Assembly (NCBI GenBank): GCA_963744575.1
Contig: CAVUUF010000024.1
Span: 186,001 to 250,000, forward strand
Reading direction: 5' to 3'
DNA length: 64,000 nt
From: Palsa-504 sp963744575
Lineage (GTDB): Bacteria; Actinomycetota; Actinomycetes; Streptosporangiales; Streptosporangiaceae
In this document: piece by piece, positions 8,217-15,372 of the stretch
Layout of the letters: every line of letters starts with the position of its first letter
Numbering within the stretch: the stretch's first letter is position 1
Made by a program: the position numbers and the translations under genes
The notes under the pieces: model-generated
The model's input: the letters and a program-made list of their open reading frames with translations, nothing else
Databases searched by the model: none
Told to the model about the DNA's origin: nothing

Positions 8217-9052
8217 GCGGCCGCGCACCACCGGAGCGATAATCCGAAGCTGGTCGCGCCGCCGTCGAGTACCAGCGGATGCGCGTTGACGTAGCTGGAT
8301 TCCCCGGACAGCAGCCACACCGTGGTGTAGGCCACTTCCCAGGCCGTCGCCTGCCGGCCGAACGGCAGGCTCCGCGCGGTGCGGCGCGGGTTGCGCCGCG
8401 ACGCCTCCCGCCCGAGCGGCGTGTCCACCAGGCTCGGCACCACGAGGTTGGCCCGGATTGCCCGGGCCATTCCCTCCCGCGCGACCTGCCGGCACAGGGC
8501 GGCCAGGGCCGCCTTCGAGGCGTCATACGCCGGGATCCCGGTCGCCGCCCGCAGGCTCGCCGCCGAGCCGATGAACACGATCGCCGAACCGGCTGCCAGC
8601 ACCGGCAGCGCGGCCGCGGCCACCAGGAAGTGCGCCCGGGTATTGACCGCGAACGTCTGGTCCCACTGGGTGGCGGTGGTCCCGGCCATCCCTTGCCCGA
8701 GCCCGATCCCGACGTTCAGCACCAGGCCGTCGATACCGCCCAGCGCCGCCGCCGATTCCGTGACCACCGACGCGCACGCGTCCGGTGAGGTCACGTCGGC
8801 CAGCACGACCGCGGCGATCTGTCCTGCGTCACGGACCAGCGCCGCGGTGGCCGCCGCGGCGCCCGCGTCGCGGTCCGCGCAGGCCACCGCCGCGCCTTCC
8901 CTGGCCGCCAGCACCGATATAGCCCGGCCATTACCCATCGGCGGATCCGGTTCCGGCGACGGCCGGGTCCCCGCGCCGACCACCAGCACCCGCCGCCCCG
9001 CCAGCCGGCCGCGGCCGGGCGCGGAGCCGGCGGCTTCCGCCGGCAGCGTCAC
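8177..9052 (-). CDS. SDR family oxidoreductase
   Basis: A 291-residue short-chain dehydrogenase. The cofactor motif is modified and extended (VLVVGAGTRPSPEP instead of TGxxxGIG, followed by an inserted Pro/Gly loop). NNAG is replaced by LNVG, but the catalytic Ser (FIGSAAS) and YDASK motif are intact, as is the C-terminal NAHPLVLDGG. It looks like a cyclohexanol/2,5-diketo-type FabG-like SDR; substrate unknown. The start GTG overlaps the stop of the upstream carboxymuconolactone-decarboxylase-like remnant (GTGA), implying an original two-gene operon. A longer open frame upstream exists, but it runs through that remnant. Confidence 0.8.
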   Translation of the reverse strand: MTLPAEAAGSAPGRGRLAGRRVLVVGAGTRPSPEPDPPMGNGRAISVLAAREGAAVACADRDAGAAAATAALVRDAGQIAAVVLADVTSPDACASVVTESAAALGGIDGLVLNVGIGLGQGMAGTTATQWDQTFAVNTRAHFLVAAAALPVLAAGSAIVFIGSAASLRAATGIPAYDASKAALAALCRQVAREGMARAIRANLVVPSLVDTPLGREASRRNPRRTARSLPFGRQATAWEVAYTTVWLLSGESSYVNAHPLVLDGGATSFGLSLRWCAAAYASRLPRLPGEL

Positions 9053-9330
9053 GATCCGACCCACATCGGCGCGGCATCCGGCGGCAGCGGCACGGCGAAC
9101 GCGTTCAGCAGGAACGAGATCAGCGTGTAGTACCCGCACAGCGACACCAGCTCCACCATCCCGGCGTCGCCGAGAAAGTGGTGCGCGGCATCGTAGGTCT
9201 CCTGGCCCAGGCCCGCTGCTTGTACGTCGTGACCGCGAAAGTCGTGCCGAACTGGCGACCTGCGCCAACCGCGTCACGCCGGGACCAGTTCGGCGCGTGC
9301 ATGACTTCGGCTCACGGTACGCAGCTCGCG
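9049..9330 (-). pseudogene. Carboxymuconolactone decarboxylase/AhpD-like gene remnant
   Basis: The final 50 codons read GLGQETYDAAHHFLGDAGMV, then ELVSLCGYYTLISFLLNAFA and VPLPP, a textbook C-terminus of the carboxymuconolactone decarboxylase/AhpD-like family. The upstream part containing the conserved ExxxCxxC/ARExxW region cannot be read in one frame: a stop interrupts RAELVPA and frames shift around RLAQVASSAR. The stop overlaps the start of the downstream SDR, so this was the promoter-proximal gene of that pair. Confidence 0.55.
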
Positions 9331-9861
9331 AACTCGTCGCGAGCGCCCGCGGGAAGCGATCCCGGCGCTCTGCGATGCCATACTCGCCCGGTCCCACGGC
9401 GTCGGCCGCCCCGCCGTGCGCACCGGCGGCGACTCAGCCCGCCGGCACGTAGATCACCCGGTGCGAGGCGTATGAGGAGGTCATCGCCCGCTCTTTTCCG
9501 CATATGAGGCTCCCGGCTCCGCGGCCAAGGTAGCGAGACGCAATCCGCTTCACGGCATCCTTGACTCCCGCGGCGGCCTGGGTGCCGCTGCGATGCCTTC
9601 GCCTAGCACGTGCGAGAAGACGGTATCGGCGGCTAGCGCTGCCGCGATCCGGGCACAGCCGGTGCAGGTGCTGTGGCCGCGGGCGAATCAGGGAAAGCGC
9701 CACGATACGTCGGCTCAGAGACGCCGTCGGCTCCCAGTTCGGCTCCCAGGAGAGTCGTAGCAGCGCTAATGTTCGAACGATCGAGGCCCTGATGCTCCTG
9801 AGTCCGTTTTGGAGATCTACGGATCGCTCGCCGGAGCAGCGTCCGTACGATGAGGTCAATC
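9331..9861. other. No supported gene
   Basis: A 530-bp stretch between the decarboxylase-like remnant and the toxin-antitoxin operon. Open frames on both strands are Arg/Ser-rich with poor codon bias, and I see no family resemblance. The GC content drops towards 9780-9880, as expected for promoter DNA of the downstream operon. Confidence 0.5.
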
Positions 9862-9878
9862 TGCTATCATTGCTAGCA
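9862..9878. promoter_or_regulatory. Candidate FitA-type operator of the toxin-antitoxin operon
   Basis: An inverted repeat TGCTA-N7-TAGCA is embedded in a locally AT-rich segment 14 bases before the antitoxin start. The half-site TGCTATCA is the one described for the FitAB operator, and RHH/SpoVT-like antitoxins of this class autoregulate. The spacing here is shorter than in the published FitAB site, so this is a candidate only. Confidence 0.5.
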
Positions 9879-9891
9879 TCGAGAGGAGGGA

Positions 9892-10146
9892 ATGATCGCA
9901 TTGTCGGCACTAAGCATCCGCAACCTTGATGACCGGGTGAAAGAACGGCTCCGCGTCCGGGCTGCGCGCCATGGCAGGTCTATGGAGGCCGAAGTCCGCG
10001 CCATCCTCGCCGACGCAGTTGCCGAGCCAGGCGAGGCGCCGGGCCTGTTCCAGGCGCTCATGGACCGCTTCGGCGAACTGGGCGGCGTCGAACTCGACCT
10101 TCCCTCGCGTGCAACCCGACCCCGGGCGGCAGAATTCGGCCCGTGA
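9892..10146 (+). CDS. FitA-like (RHH) antitoxin
   Basis: An 84-residue protein beginning SALSIRNLDDRVKERLRVRA and continuing RHGRSMEAEVRAILADAV, the ribbon-helix-helix pattern of FitA/VapB plasmid-stabilisation antitoxins. The acidic/hydrophobic C-terminal tail (FQALMDRFGELGGVELDL) is what normally wraps the toxin. A GAGGAGGG ribosome binding site sits 2-4 bases before the ATG. The stop overlaps the toxin start (GTGA), so the pair is translationally coupled. Predicted role: DNA-binding autorepressor and neutraliser of the downstream PIN-domain RNase. Confidence 0.88.
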   Translation: MIALSALSIRNLDDRVKERLRVRAARHGRSMEAEVRAILADAVAEPGEAPGLFQALMDRFGELGGVELDLPSRATRPRAAEFGP

Positions 10147-10562
10147 TCGTCGTCGACACCAACGTCGTATCCGAGCTGATGCGGCCCTCACCCTTCCCTC
10201 AGGTCCGAGACTGGGTCAACGCGCAGGCGCCCGGCGAGCTGTGCACCACGGCGGTCACCGTCGCTGAGATCCGCTACGGCCTCGAGCGGCTGCCCGACGG
10301 CCGCCGGAAGGACAGCCTGCTGGCTACGGCCACGGAAGTATTCGCCGCGTTCAGTGAGTTCATTCAGCCCTTCGATGCCGATGCCGCGTTCTGGTATGCC
10401 ACGATCGTGGCCCACCGCGATCGCCTCGGCCTCCCCATTGACGGGTTCGATGCCCAGATAGCCGCCATCTGCCGGACGCGCGGCGCGGTGCTGGCAACGC
10501 GCAACGCCAAAGACTTCAGGGAAACTGGGATCGACGTGATCGACCCATGGCAGCAAAGCTGA
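10143..10562 (+). CDS. PIN-domain toxin (FitB/VapC family)
   Basis: A 139-residue PIN-domain ribonuclease. The four acidic positions are recognisable: IVVDTNVVSELMR (Asp5 and Glu11), VTVAEIRYGLERL (Glu in the second motif), GLPIDGFDAQIAA (Asp cluster) and LATRNAKDFRETGIDVIDPW (N.RDF-like motif with Asp). Family members are Mg-dependent endoribonucleases that cut tRNA or mRNA when the antitoxin decays. It is translated in overlap with the FitA-like antitoxin. The operon lies 280 bp from the insertion complex, consistent with accessory DNA. The gene looks intact. Confidence 0.9.
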   Translation: MIVVDTNVVSELMRPSPFPQVRDWVNAQAPGELCTTAVTVAEIRYGLERLPDGRRKDSLLATATEVFAAFSEFIQPFDADAAFWYATIVAHRDRLGLPIDGFDAQIAAICRTRGAVLATRNAKDFRETGIDVIDPWQQS

Positions 10563-10713
10563 CTCGTCGATCACAACGTCATCGGCTCTCTGACGGGCAA
10601 CCACGTGAGTAGCCGCCGGTACCTGGACAGTGTCTCCGCCGCAGTCCTGCCACAAATCCCCTTTTCACTGCTGATTTTAGAACTACAGTAAGCGGCTACT
10701 GCGTGAACACTGT

Positions 10714-10842
10714 TCAGCTACATGCCAACGCCGCAGACGTCCTCGCCAGGCGCGGCATAGACAGGGACGGCTCCGGATAACCCGCCGCTATGCTTGCCTG
10801 CCGCCATTCTGAAATGTGCTCTATGACTTTCCGGACCGTGGG
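10714..10842 (-). pseudogene. 3' part of a ParB-like gene split by the IS256-type element
   Basis: Read on the minus strand, this continues directly from the target-site duplication: PTVRKVIEHISEWRQ, then 27 further residues to a TGA. Joined to the N-terminal half at 17113-17271 it restores one frame (YWFDESER + PTVRKVIEHI). PTVRK.VEH is the conserved stretch of a small ParB/Srx-like actinobacterial family. Beyond EHI the sequence diverges from what I would expect of that family (a DGRVMDGMHR-type motif is missing), so this end may be further degraded. Confidence 0.6.
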
Positions 10843-10851
10843 CCGCTCCGA
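10843..10851. repeat. Left 9-bp target-site duplication
   Basis: CCGCTCCGA here is repeated exactly at 17113-17121. The two copies bracket the insertion complex and each encodes Ser-Glu-Arg of the interrupted ParB-like gene. A length of 8-9 bp is typical for IS256-family insertions. Confidence 0.8.
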
Positions 10852-10904
10852 CGGTGACGTCCGAATCCCGGTGAAAATGACAAGACGGGCGTAGGTTCCC
10901 TTCA
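10852..10904 (+). repeat. Left inverted repeat of the IS256-type element
   Basis: Compared with the reverse complement of 17066-17112, the same blocks occur in the same order: GACGTCC/GGCGTCC, GAATCC, ACGGGCG, GGTTCC, TTCA. An 8-base length difference lies in the middle. The match is imperfect but collinear and begins exactly at the target duplication. Confidence 0.6.
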
Positions 10905-10940
10905 AGACCGCCAAGTCATCGAAGGGAAGGACCTACGCCC

Positions 10941-11444
10941 ATGCCACACCGAGTATCGCCTACCGAGCGCATCCGGGGCCACATCGATGAGCTATTCGCT
11001 GAGAATCGTCCGCTGCCGGAGATACTGGAGGAGGTGGCCAGGCTCGGCGCGCAACTGCTGATGCAGGCCGCGCTTCAGGCCGAGGTCAGCGAGTTCCTCG
11101 GCCGGGACCGCTATCAGCGGGCCGCGGCCTGCGAGGACGCCCGGCCCGGGTCGCGCAACGGGTACCGGGAGGTGACCGTCAAGACCACCGCCGGGTCGGT
11201 GCAGTTGTCGCGGCCGAAGATGCGCGGCACCACGGAGGCGTTCGCATCCCGCCTGTTCGGGTCGCACGTGACGAAGACGAACGCGCTGGAGTCGCTGGTG
11301 ATCGCCTCGTTCGTCCGCGGCCTGTCCGTCCGCGACATCGAAGCCGCCCTCGCTGAGGCGCTGGGTGACCAGGCCGCGATCTCCGAGTCCACCGTCTCGG
11401 CAATCTGCGCCCAGCTCAAGGAGGAGTATGAGGCCTGGGCGAAA
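10941..11444 (+). pseudogene. IS256-family (mutator) transposase, N-terminal part
   Basis: The first 168 codons are a typical IS256/mutator transposase N-terminus: LARLGAQLLMQAALQ-type helix, VSEFLGRDRYQR, GSRNGYREVTVKTTAG, LPRP-like KMRG and TNALESLVIASFVRGLSVRD, ending at KEEYEAWAK. The family would continue with the DDE domain, but the frame switches without interruption to an ISAzo13-type sequence. The ATG has a GAAGGGAAGGA site upstream. The remaining C-terminal part of an IS256 transposase is found at 14746-15292. Confidence 0.85.
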
Positions 11445-12086
11445 CTGCGGTGGACGACCAAGTCACTGCGGCACCTGGCCGGCGAGCTGGTCCGGCAGGG
11501 GCATCCGGTGCCGGTGCCCACGGCCGGCAGCTTGCTGGGCGAGAATGGCTTCAGCCTGCAGGGCAACGCCAAGACGCTGGAGGGGGACCAGCACCCGGAC
11601 CGGGATGCGCAGTTCCGGTATATCAACGAGCGGGCCAGGGACCATCAGGCGGCTGGCGAGCCGGTGATCAGCGTGGACACCAAGAAGCGGGAGCAGCTGG
11701 GCCGGCTGCCGATGGGCGGGCGGGAGTGGCGCCCGAAGGGCGAGCCGGTGCAGGTGGAGGACCACAGCTTCTTCTTCACCGGCCCGGATGTTGAGCAGGC
11801 GATTCCGTACGGGATCGATGACATCACCCGCAACACCGGCTGGTTGAACGTGGGGGTGGATCACGACACGTCCGTGTTTGCCGTCGAGTCCGTCCGCCGC
11901 TGGTGGAAGGCGCGCGGCAGCCGGGACTACCCGCGGGCTTCCCGCTTGCTGATCACCGCGGATGCGGGCGGCTCCAACAGCTACCGGTACCGGGTCTGGA
12001 AGAGCGAGCTGGCTGCCCTGGCCGCCGAGACGGGGCTGGCGATCACCGTCTGCCACTTCCCGCCGGGCACCTCCAAGTGGAACAAG
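11445..12086 (+). pseudogene. ISAzo13-family transposase, first part (fused in frame to IS256 N-terminus)
   Basis: This starts at LRWTTKSLRHLAGELVRQGH and follows the ISAzo13 pattern through LLGENGFSLQGNAKTLEG, HPDRDAQFRYIN, VISVDTKKREQLG, GREWRPKGEPV, LNVGVDHDT, LLITADAGGSNSYRYR and PPGTSKWNK. The catalytic DTKK and DAGGSN motifs are present. The family N-terminus before the WTTKS motif is missing and is replaced by the IS256 N-terminus in the same frame. The sequence breaks off at the IS110 insertion and resumes at 13617. Confidence 0.82.
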
Positions 12087-12301
12087 TGCGCATGACCTGG
12101 CGGCCACCCAGGATGATGAAATGCCCTCAGCGGCTCGCCGGGCGCGGTCGCCGTCTCGATACTGGAGCGCTGACAGTCCGCAACAAGTTTGGTGCAGGAC
12201 CCGCGGGACCTGGGATTGTCGCTGCGAGCACGAACCCCAGATTCGGTTAACTACCAGGTCCTCCCCGGTGGGTCGTCTCGGGAACCCAGCGAGGAGGAGA
12301 C
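12087..12301 (+). ncRNA. Candidate bridge (seek) RNA region of the IS110 element
   Basis: IS110-group elements encode a structured bridge RNA in the noncoding left end; this 215-bp end is the right size and place. Guide-like segments can be matched to the actual insertion site. CTCGAT (12155-12160) is the complement of the right target half ATCGAG, and AACAAG (12182-12187) equals the left target half. ACCCCAG (12234-12240) equals the element's own right terminus including the core AG, and TGCG (12223-12226) partly matches its left terminus. Their order (target pair, then donor pair) is that of published bridge RNAs. Ends of the transcript are not defined. Confidence 0.55.
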
Positions 12302-13537
12302 ATGGAACAGATCCACGACCGGGTAGCAGGCCTGGATGTGCACCGCGACACGGTGGCGGTGTGCGTACGGACCCCGGGGCCGCGCGGCGGCGTGAACACC
12401 GAGAAGGCCCGGTTCGACACGACTGCCGGCGGGCTGGCCGGGCTGGCCCACTGGCTGGCCGAGCGCGGGGTGGCCCTGGCCGCGATGGAGGCGACCGGGG
12501 TGTACTGGAAGCCGGTCTACTATGCGCTCGAAGGCCGGTTCGAGCTGTGGCTGTGCAACGCTCATCACGTCAAGAACGTCCCGGGCCGCAAGACGGACAT
12601 GTCCGATGCCGAGTGGCTGGCCGACGTGGCCGCGCACGGGATGGTGCGGCCTAGCTTCGTGCCGCCGCCGGCGATCCGGGAGCTGCGGGAGCTGACGCGT
12701 TACCGCAAGACCCAGATCGACGTCCGGGCCGCGGAGATCGCCCGGCTGGAGAAGGTGCTCCAGGACGCCGGGATCAAGCTGACCTCGGTCGCCTCCAAGG
12801 TGCTGACCCAGTCCGGGCGGGCGATCATCGAGGCGCTGATCGCCGGGCAGCGTGACCCGGCGGCCCTGGCCGGGCTGGCCAAGGGCAAGCTGCGCCCGAA
12901 GATCCCGCAGCTGACCGCGGCGCTGGCCGGCCATTTCGGCGCGCATCACGCCGCCGTCGCGGCCTGCATCCTGGGCCACCTGGACTTCCTGGACGCGGCG
13001 ATCGCCAGGCTCGATGAGCAGGTCGCCGCCCGGGTGGCAGAGGGCTACCAGCCAGCCGCCCGGCTGCTGGCCGATGTCCCAGGACTGGAGCGGCGAAGCA
13101 TCGAGGTCATCATCGCCGAGACCGGCGCCGACATGAGCCGGTTCCCCAGCCCGGCGCACCTGGCCTCGTGGGCGGGCCTGTGCCCGGGCAACCACGAGTC
13201 AGCCGGCAAGCGCCGCCGGGTGGCCACCACGCCCGGCAACCAGTGGCTGCGCCGCACCATGATCGAGTCGGCCCGGGCCGCGGCGCGGACCAAGGGCAGC
13301 TACTTCGGCGCCCAGTACCGGCAGATAGCCCGCCGCCGGGGCCCGAACAAGGCCGCTGTCGCGGTCGCCCACAGCCTCCTCGACGTGATCTGGCACATCC
13401 TCACCACCGGAGAGGTATTCACTGACCTCGGCGAGGACTACTTCACCTCCCGCCAGGACAAGGAGCACCAGGCCCGCCGCCTGATAGGCCAGCTGGAGAA
13501 ACTCGGCTTCACCGTCCAGCTCACCGAAGCCGGGTAA
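12302..13537 (+). CDS. IS110-family transposase (DEDD-Tnp_20 recombinase)
   Basis: A full-length 411-residue IS110 recombinase. The N-terminal RuvC-like DEDD domain shows GLDVHRDTVAV (first Asp), AMEATGVYWKPV (Glu) and KTDMSDAEWLAD (two Asp). A long helical linker follows, and the C-terminal Transposase_20 domain shows VPGLERRSIEVIIAETG, LASWAGLCPGNHESAGKRRR (with the catalytic Ser region) and QWLRRTMIESARAAA. A GAGGAGGAGAC ribosome binding site precedes the ATG. The enzyme catalyses RNA-guided, core-dinucleotide site-specific recombination. No frameshift or stop is seen, so it may be active. Confidence 0.95.
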   Translation: MEQIHDRVAGLDVHRDTVAVCVRTPGPRGGVNTEKARFDTTAGGLAGLAHWLAERGVALAAMEATGVYWKPVYYALEGRFELWLCNAHHVKNVPGRKTDMSDAEWLADVAAHGMVRPSFVPPPAIRELRELTRYRKTQIDVRAAEIARLEKVLQDAGIKLTSVASKVLTQSGRAIIEALIAGQRDPAALAGLAKGKLRPKIPQLTAALAGHFGAHHAAVAACILGHLDFLDAAIARLDEQVAARVAEGYQPAARLLADVPGLERRSIEVIIAETGADMSRFPSPAHLASWAGLCPGNHESAGKRRRVATTPGNQWLRRTMIESARAAARTKGSYFGAQYRQIARRRGPNKAAVAVAHSLLDVIWHILTTGEVFTDLGEDYFTSRQDKEHQARRLIGQLEKLGFTVQLTEAG

Positions 13538-13616
13538 CCGGCCGGCCGCACCCATCCGCCAGGGCTTCGCCCCGGCGAGCTGCCGCGCGCCCAAAAACGC
13601 CCGCATTTCACCCCAG

Positions 13617-14741
13617 ATCGAGCACCGGCTGTTCTCGGCCATCACCCTCAACTGGCGGGGCAGGCCGCTGACCAGCCATGAGGTGGTCGTCCAGACCATC
13701 GCGGCGACCCGGACCCGCGGCGGGCTGCGGGTCGAGGCTGCCCTGGACACCGGCGACTACCCGACCGGCGTCGCGATCAGCAAGGAGCGGATGGCCGCCC
13801 TGCCGCTGGAACGGCACGCCACGCGCGGCGCCTGGAACTACACCCTTCATCCCCAGCGCGCCCCCGGCTGCGCGGATCCGGCACCTGCCGCTGAGTCCCG
13901 CGGCCCGGCCCAGCGCCGCCAGGCAGTGCTGGCCAAGCTGGCCGATCCGCGGCTGACCGGGACGAGCGCTGCGCAACTGGAGCAGCTGGCCGGCGAGCTG
14001 GCCCCGGCGCTGGCGGCCCGGGCCCAGCAGCGGTACAGCCAGCAGCGCGGCGGCCGGTCCCGGCGAGCCACCGGGAACCCGCGGGCCAGGCCGCTGTTCG
14101 GCGACACCGCGCGCCTGCTGCTCACTCTTCTCTACCAGCGGCAGGTCTGCTCCATGAACGTCCTCGCGGACCTGCTGGAGGTCACCGCCACCTGCATCGG
14201 CAACTTCGTCCGGGAAACCCGCGAGGTCCTCGAAGACCACGGCCACGACGCGGGAGTGGCCGCGGTCCGGTTCGCCACCGCCGGTGCCCTGCTCGATTTC
14301 CTGGACAGTGATCACCACCCCGCACGAACCGCAGTCATCGAGCGGCTGTCCCATCCGGCCCTGACCGGACTCACCCAGCACCAGCTACATGAACTCACCA
14401 GCCGGCTCGCCAGGCGGCAATCCGCCCAAGCCGAACGCCTGTCCTATCAGCGGCACGGCAGACCACGCCAGCCCGGCACCCGCGGCGGCGTCTTCCACCA
14501 GAAGATCAGCAACAGCGAGCGTGTCCTGCTCGCACTCCTCTACCACAGAGGACTGTGCACGCTGGACGTTCTCGCCGACGCCCTCGGCGGCGTCAGCAGG
14601 TCCGCCGTCGGCAACGTCATCCGCGAAACCTTGCCGCCGCTCCAGCAAGAAGGCGACATTCCCGGCCCTGCGCCGATGCGCTACCGCACAGCGGCAGATC
14701 TCCTGGCCGCCGGAGCAACGAGCGACACGGCGACAAGTTGA
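13617..14741 (+). pseudogene. ISAzo13-family transposase, second part
   Basis: Resumes the ISAzo13 sequence exactly after the IS110 element: IEHRLFSAITLNWRGRPLTS, HEVVVQTIAATRTRGGL and GAWNYTLHP, the conserved catalytic Glu-containing C-terminal block. A long C-terminal extension follows with two HTH-like repeats (LLTLLYQRQVCSMNVLADLL and LLALLYHRGLCTLDVLADAL), as seen in long actinobacterial members. With the IS110 removed, the ISAzo13 frame would be continuous from 11445 to the TGA. The stop lies directly at the junction with the IS256 3' part. Confidence 0.8.
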
Positions 14742-14745
14742 TTCT

Positions 14746-15292
14746 TTACGGCTTCACAGAGCGAGAAACGTCCTGGCCAAGGTCCCAGCCGGGATACAGG
14801 CCGAGATCAAGGACGCCTACTGGCAGCTCTTCGGCACCGATGACCTGAAGACCCAGCCCGGTCCGCAGCTCGTCGAGCTCATCGGTCACCGGATCACCGA
14901 GATGGGCCGGACGGTATTCGGCGGCCTATCCGGCGGCGATGAAATGCCTGCTCGCCGACCGCGAGGGCCTGACCGCCTACCTGCGGTTCCCCGCTGAGCA
15001 CCACCACCGCATCCGGCACTCCAACTTCATCGAGCGGACCTTCGGCAAGACCCGCCGCCGCACCAAGGTCATCGGTCGGCTCCCCGGCGAGACCTCCTGC
15101 CTCACCCTGGTGTGGGCCGTCCTGGACCGGGCCTCCCGCGGCTGGCGCGGCCTGACCATGACCAGCGACGGCCTGCGGCTGCTGCAGGACCTGCGCCGCT
15201 CCCTGCTCGACCCGCCCCGCCAGCTCCGGGCACGCACAATCAACAGCAGTCAGGACGCTGACACCACACTGGGTGCCAGTGCCATCGCCTAA
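14746..15292 (+). pseudogene. IS256-family transposase, C-terminal part
   Basis: Reads LRLHRARNVLAKVPAGIQAE, then KDAYWQLFGTDD in one frame. After a single-base frameshift near 14912 it reads YSAAYPAAMKCLLADREGLT, YLRFPAEHHHRIRHSNFIER, TFGKTRRRTKVIGRLPGE and LTLVWAVLDRASRGWRGL. This is the C-terminal third of an IS256 transposase including the catalytic Glu region (NFIERTF). About 105 residues of the middle, carrying the two Asp residues, are missing relative to the N-terminal part at 10941. The gap is occupied by the ISAzo13/IS110 sequence. Confidence 0.82.
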
Positions 15293-15351
15293 TCTCGCCT
15301 ATGAAGCCGGAACCGCTCTCTTTACGCTGGTATTTCCGGTCCCGGCGCCAC
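15173..15351 (+). repeat. IS256 right end, copy 1 (direct repeat with 16951-17112)
   Basis: From CTGCGGCTGCTGCA in the transposase 3' end to the terminal GCCAC, this segment is collinear with 16951-17112: GCCAGCTCCGGGCACGCA, TCAGGACG.TGACACCA, AGTGCCRTCGCYTAA and GAAGCCGGAACCGC occur in both, and both terminate in CGCCAC. The copies differ at many positions, so they derive from two separate IS256 elements or an old duplication. Confidence 0.8.
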
Positions 15352-15372
15352 CGGCAATGAGAAGCGTGGTAA

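Larger units (their letters stand above)
12087..13616 (+). mobile_element. IS110-family insertion sequence inserted in the ISAzo13 transposase
   Basis: A 1.53-kb element. The flanking ISAzo13 sequence is TGGAACAAG on the left and ATCGAGCACCGG on the right; joined, they restore SKWNK-IEHRLFS in frame. The dinucleotide AG (CT on the other strand) is present at both junctions (12085-12086 and 13615-13616), as expected for core-dinucleotide recombination by IS110 enzymes, which leave no inverted repeats. It contains one intact transposase gene, a 215-bp 5' noncoding end and an 80-bp 3' end. It is the youngest and best-preserved element in the complex. Confidence 0.85.

Noticed and set aside
10852..10914. 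N-terminal part of the open frame running 10914 to 10714
   Set aside because: It begins inside the IS256 left end; only the part beyond the target duplication belongs to the ParB-like gene.
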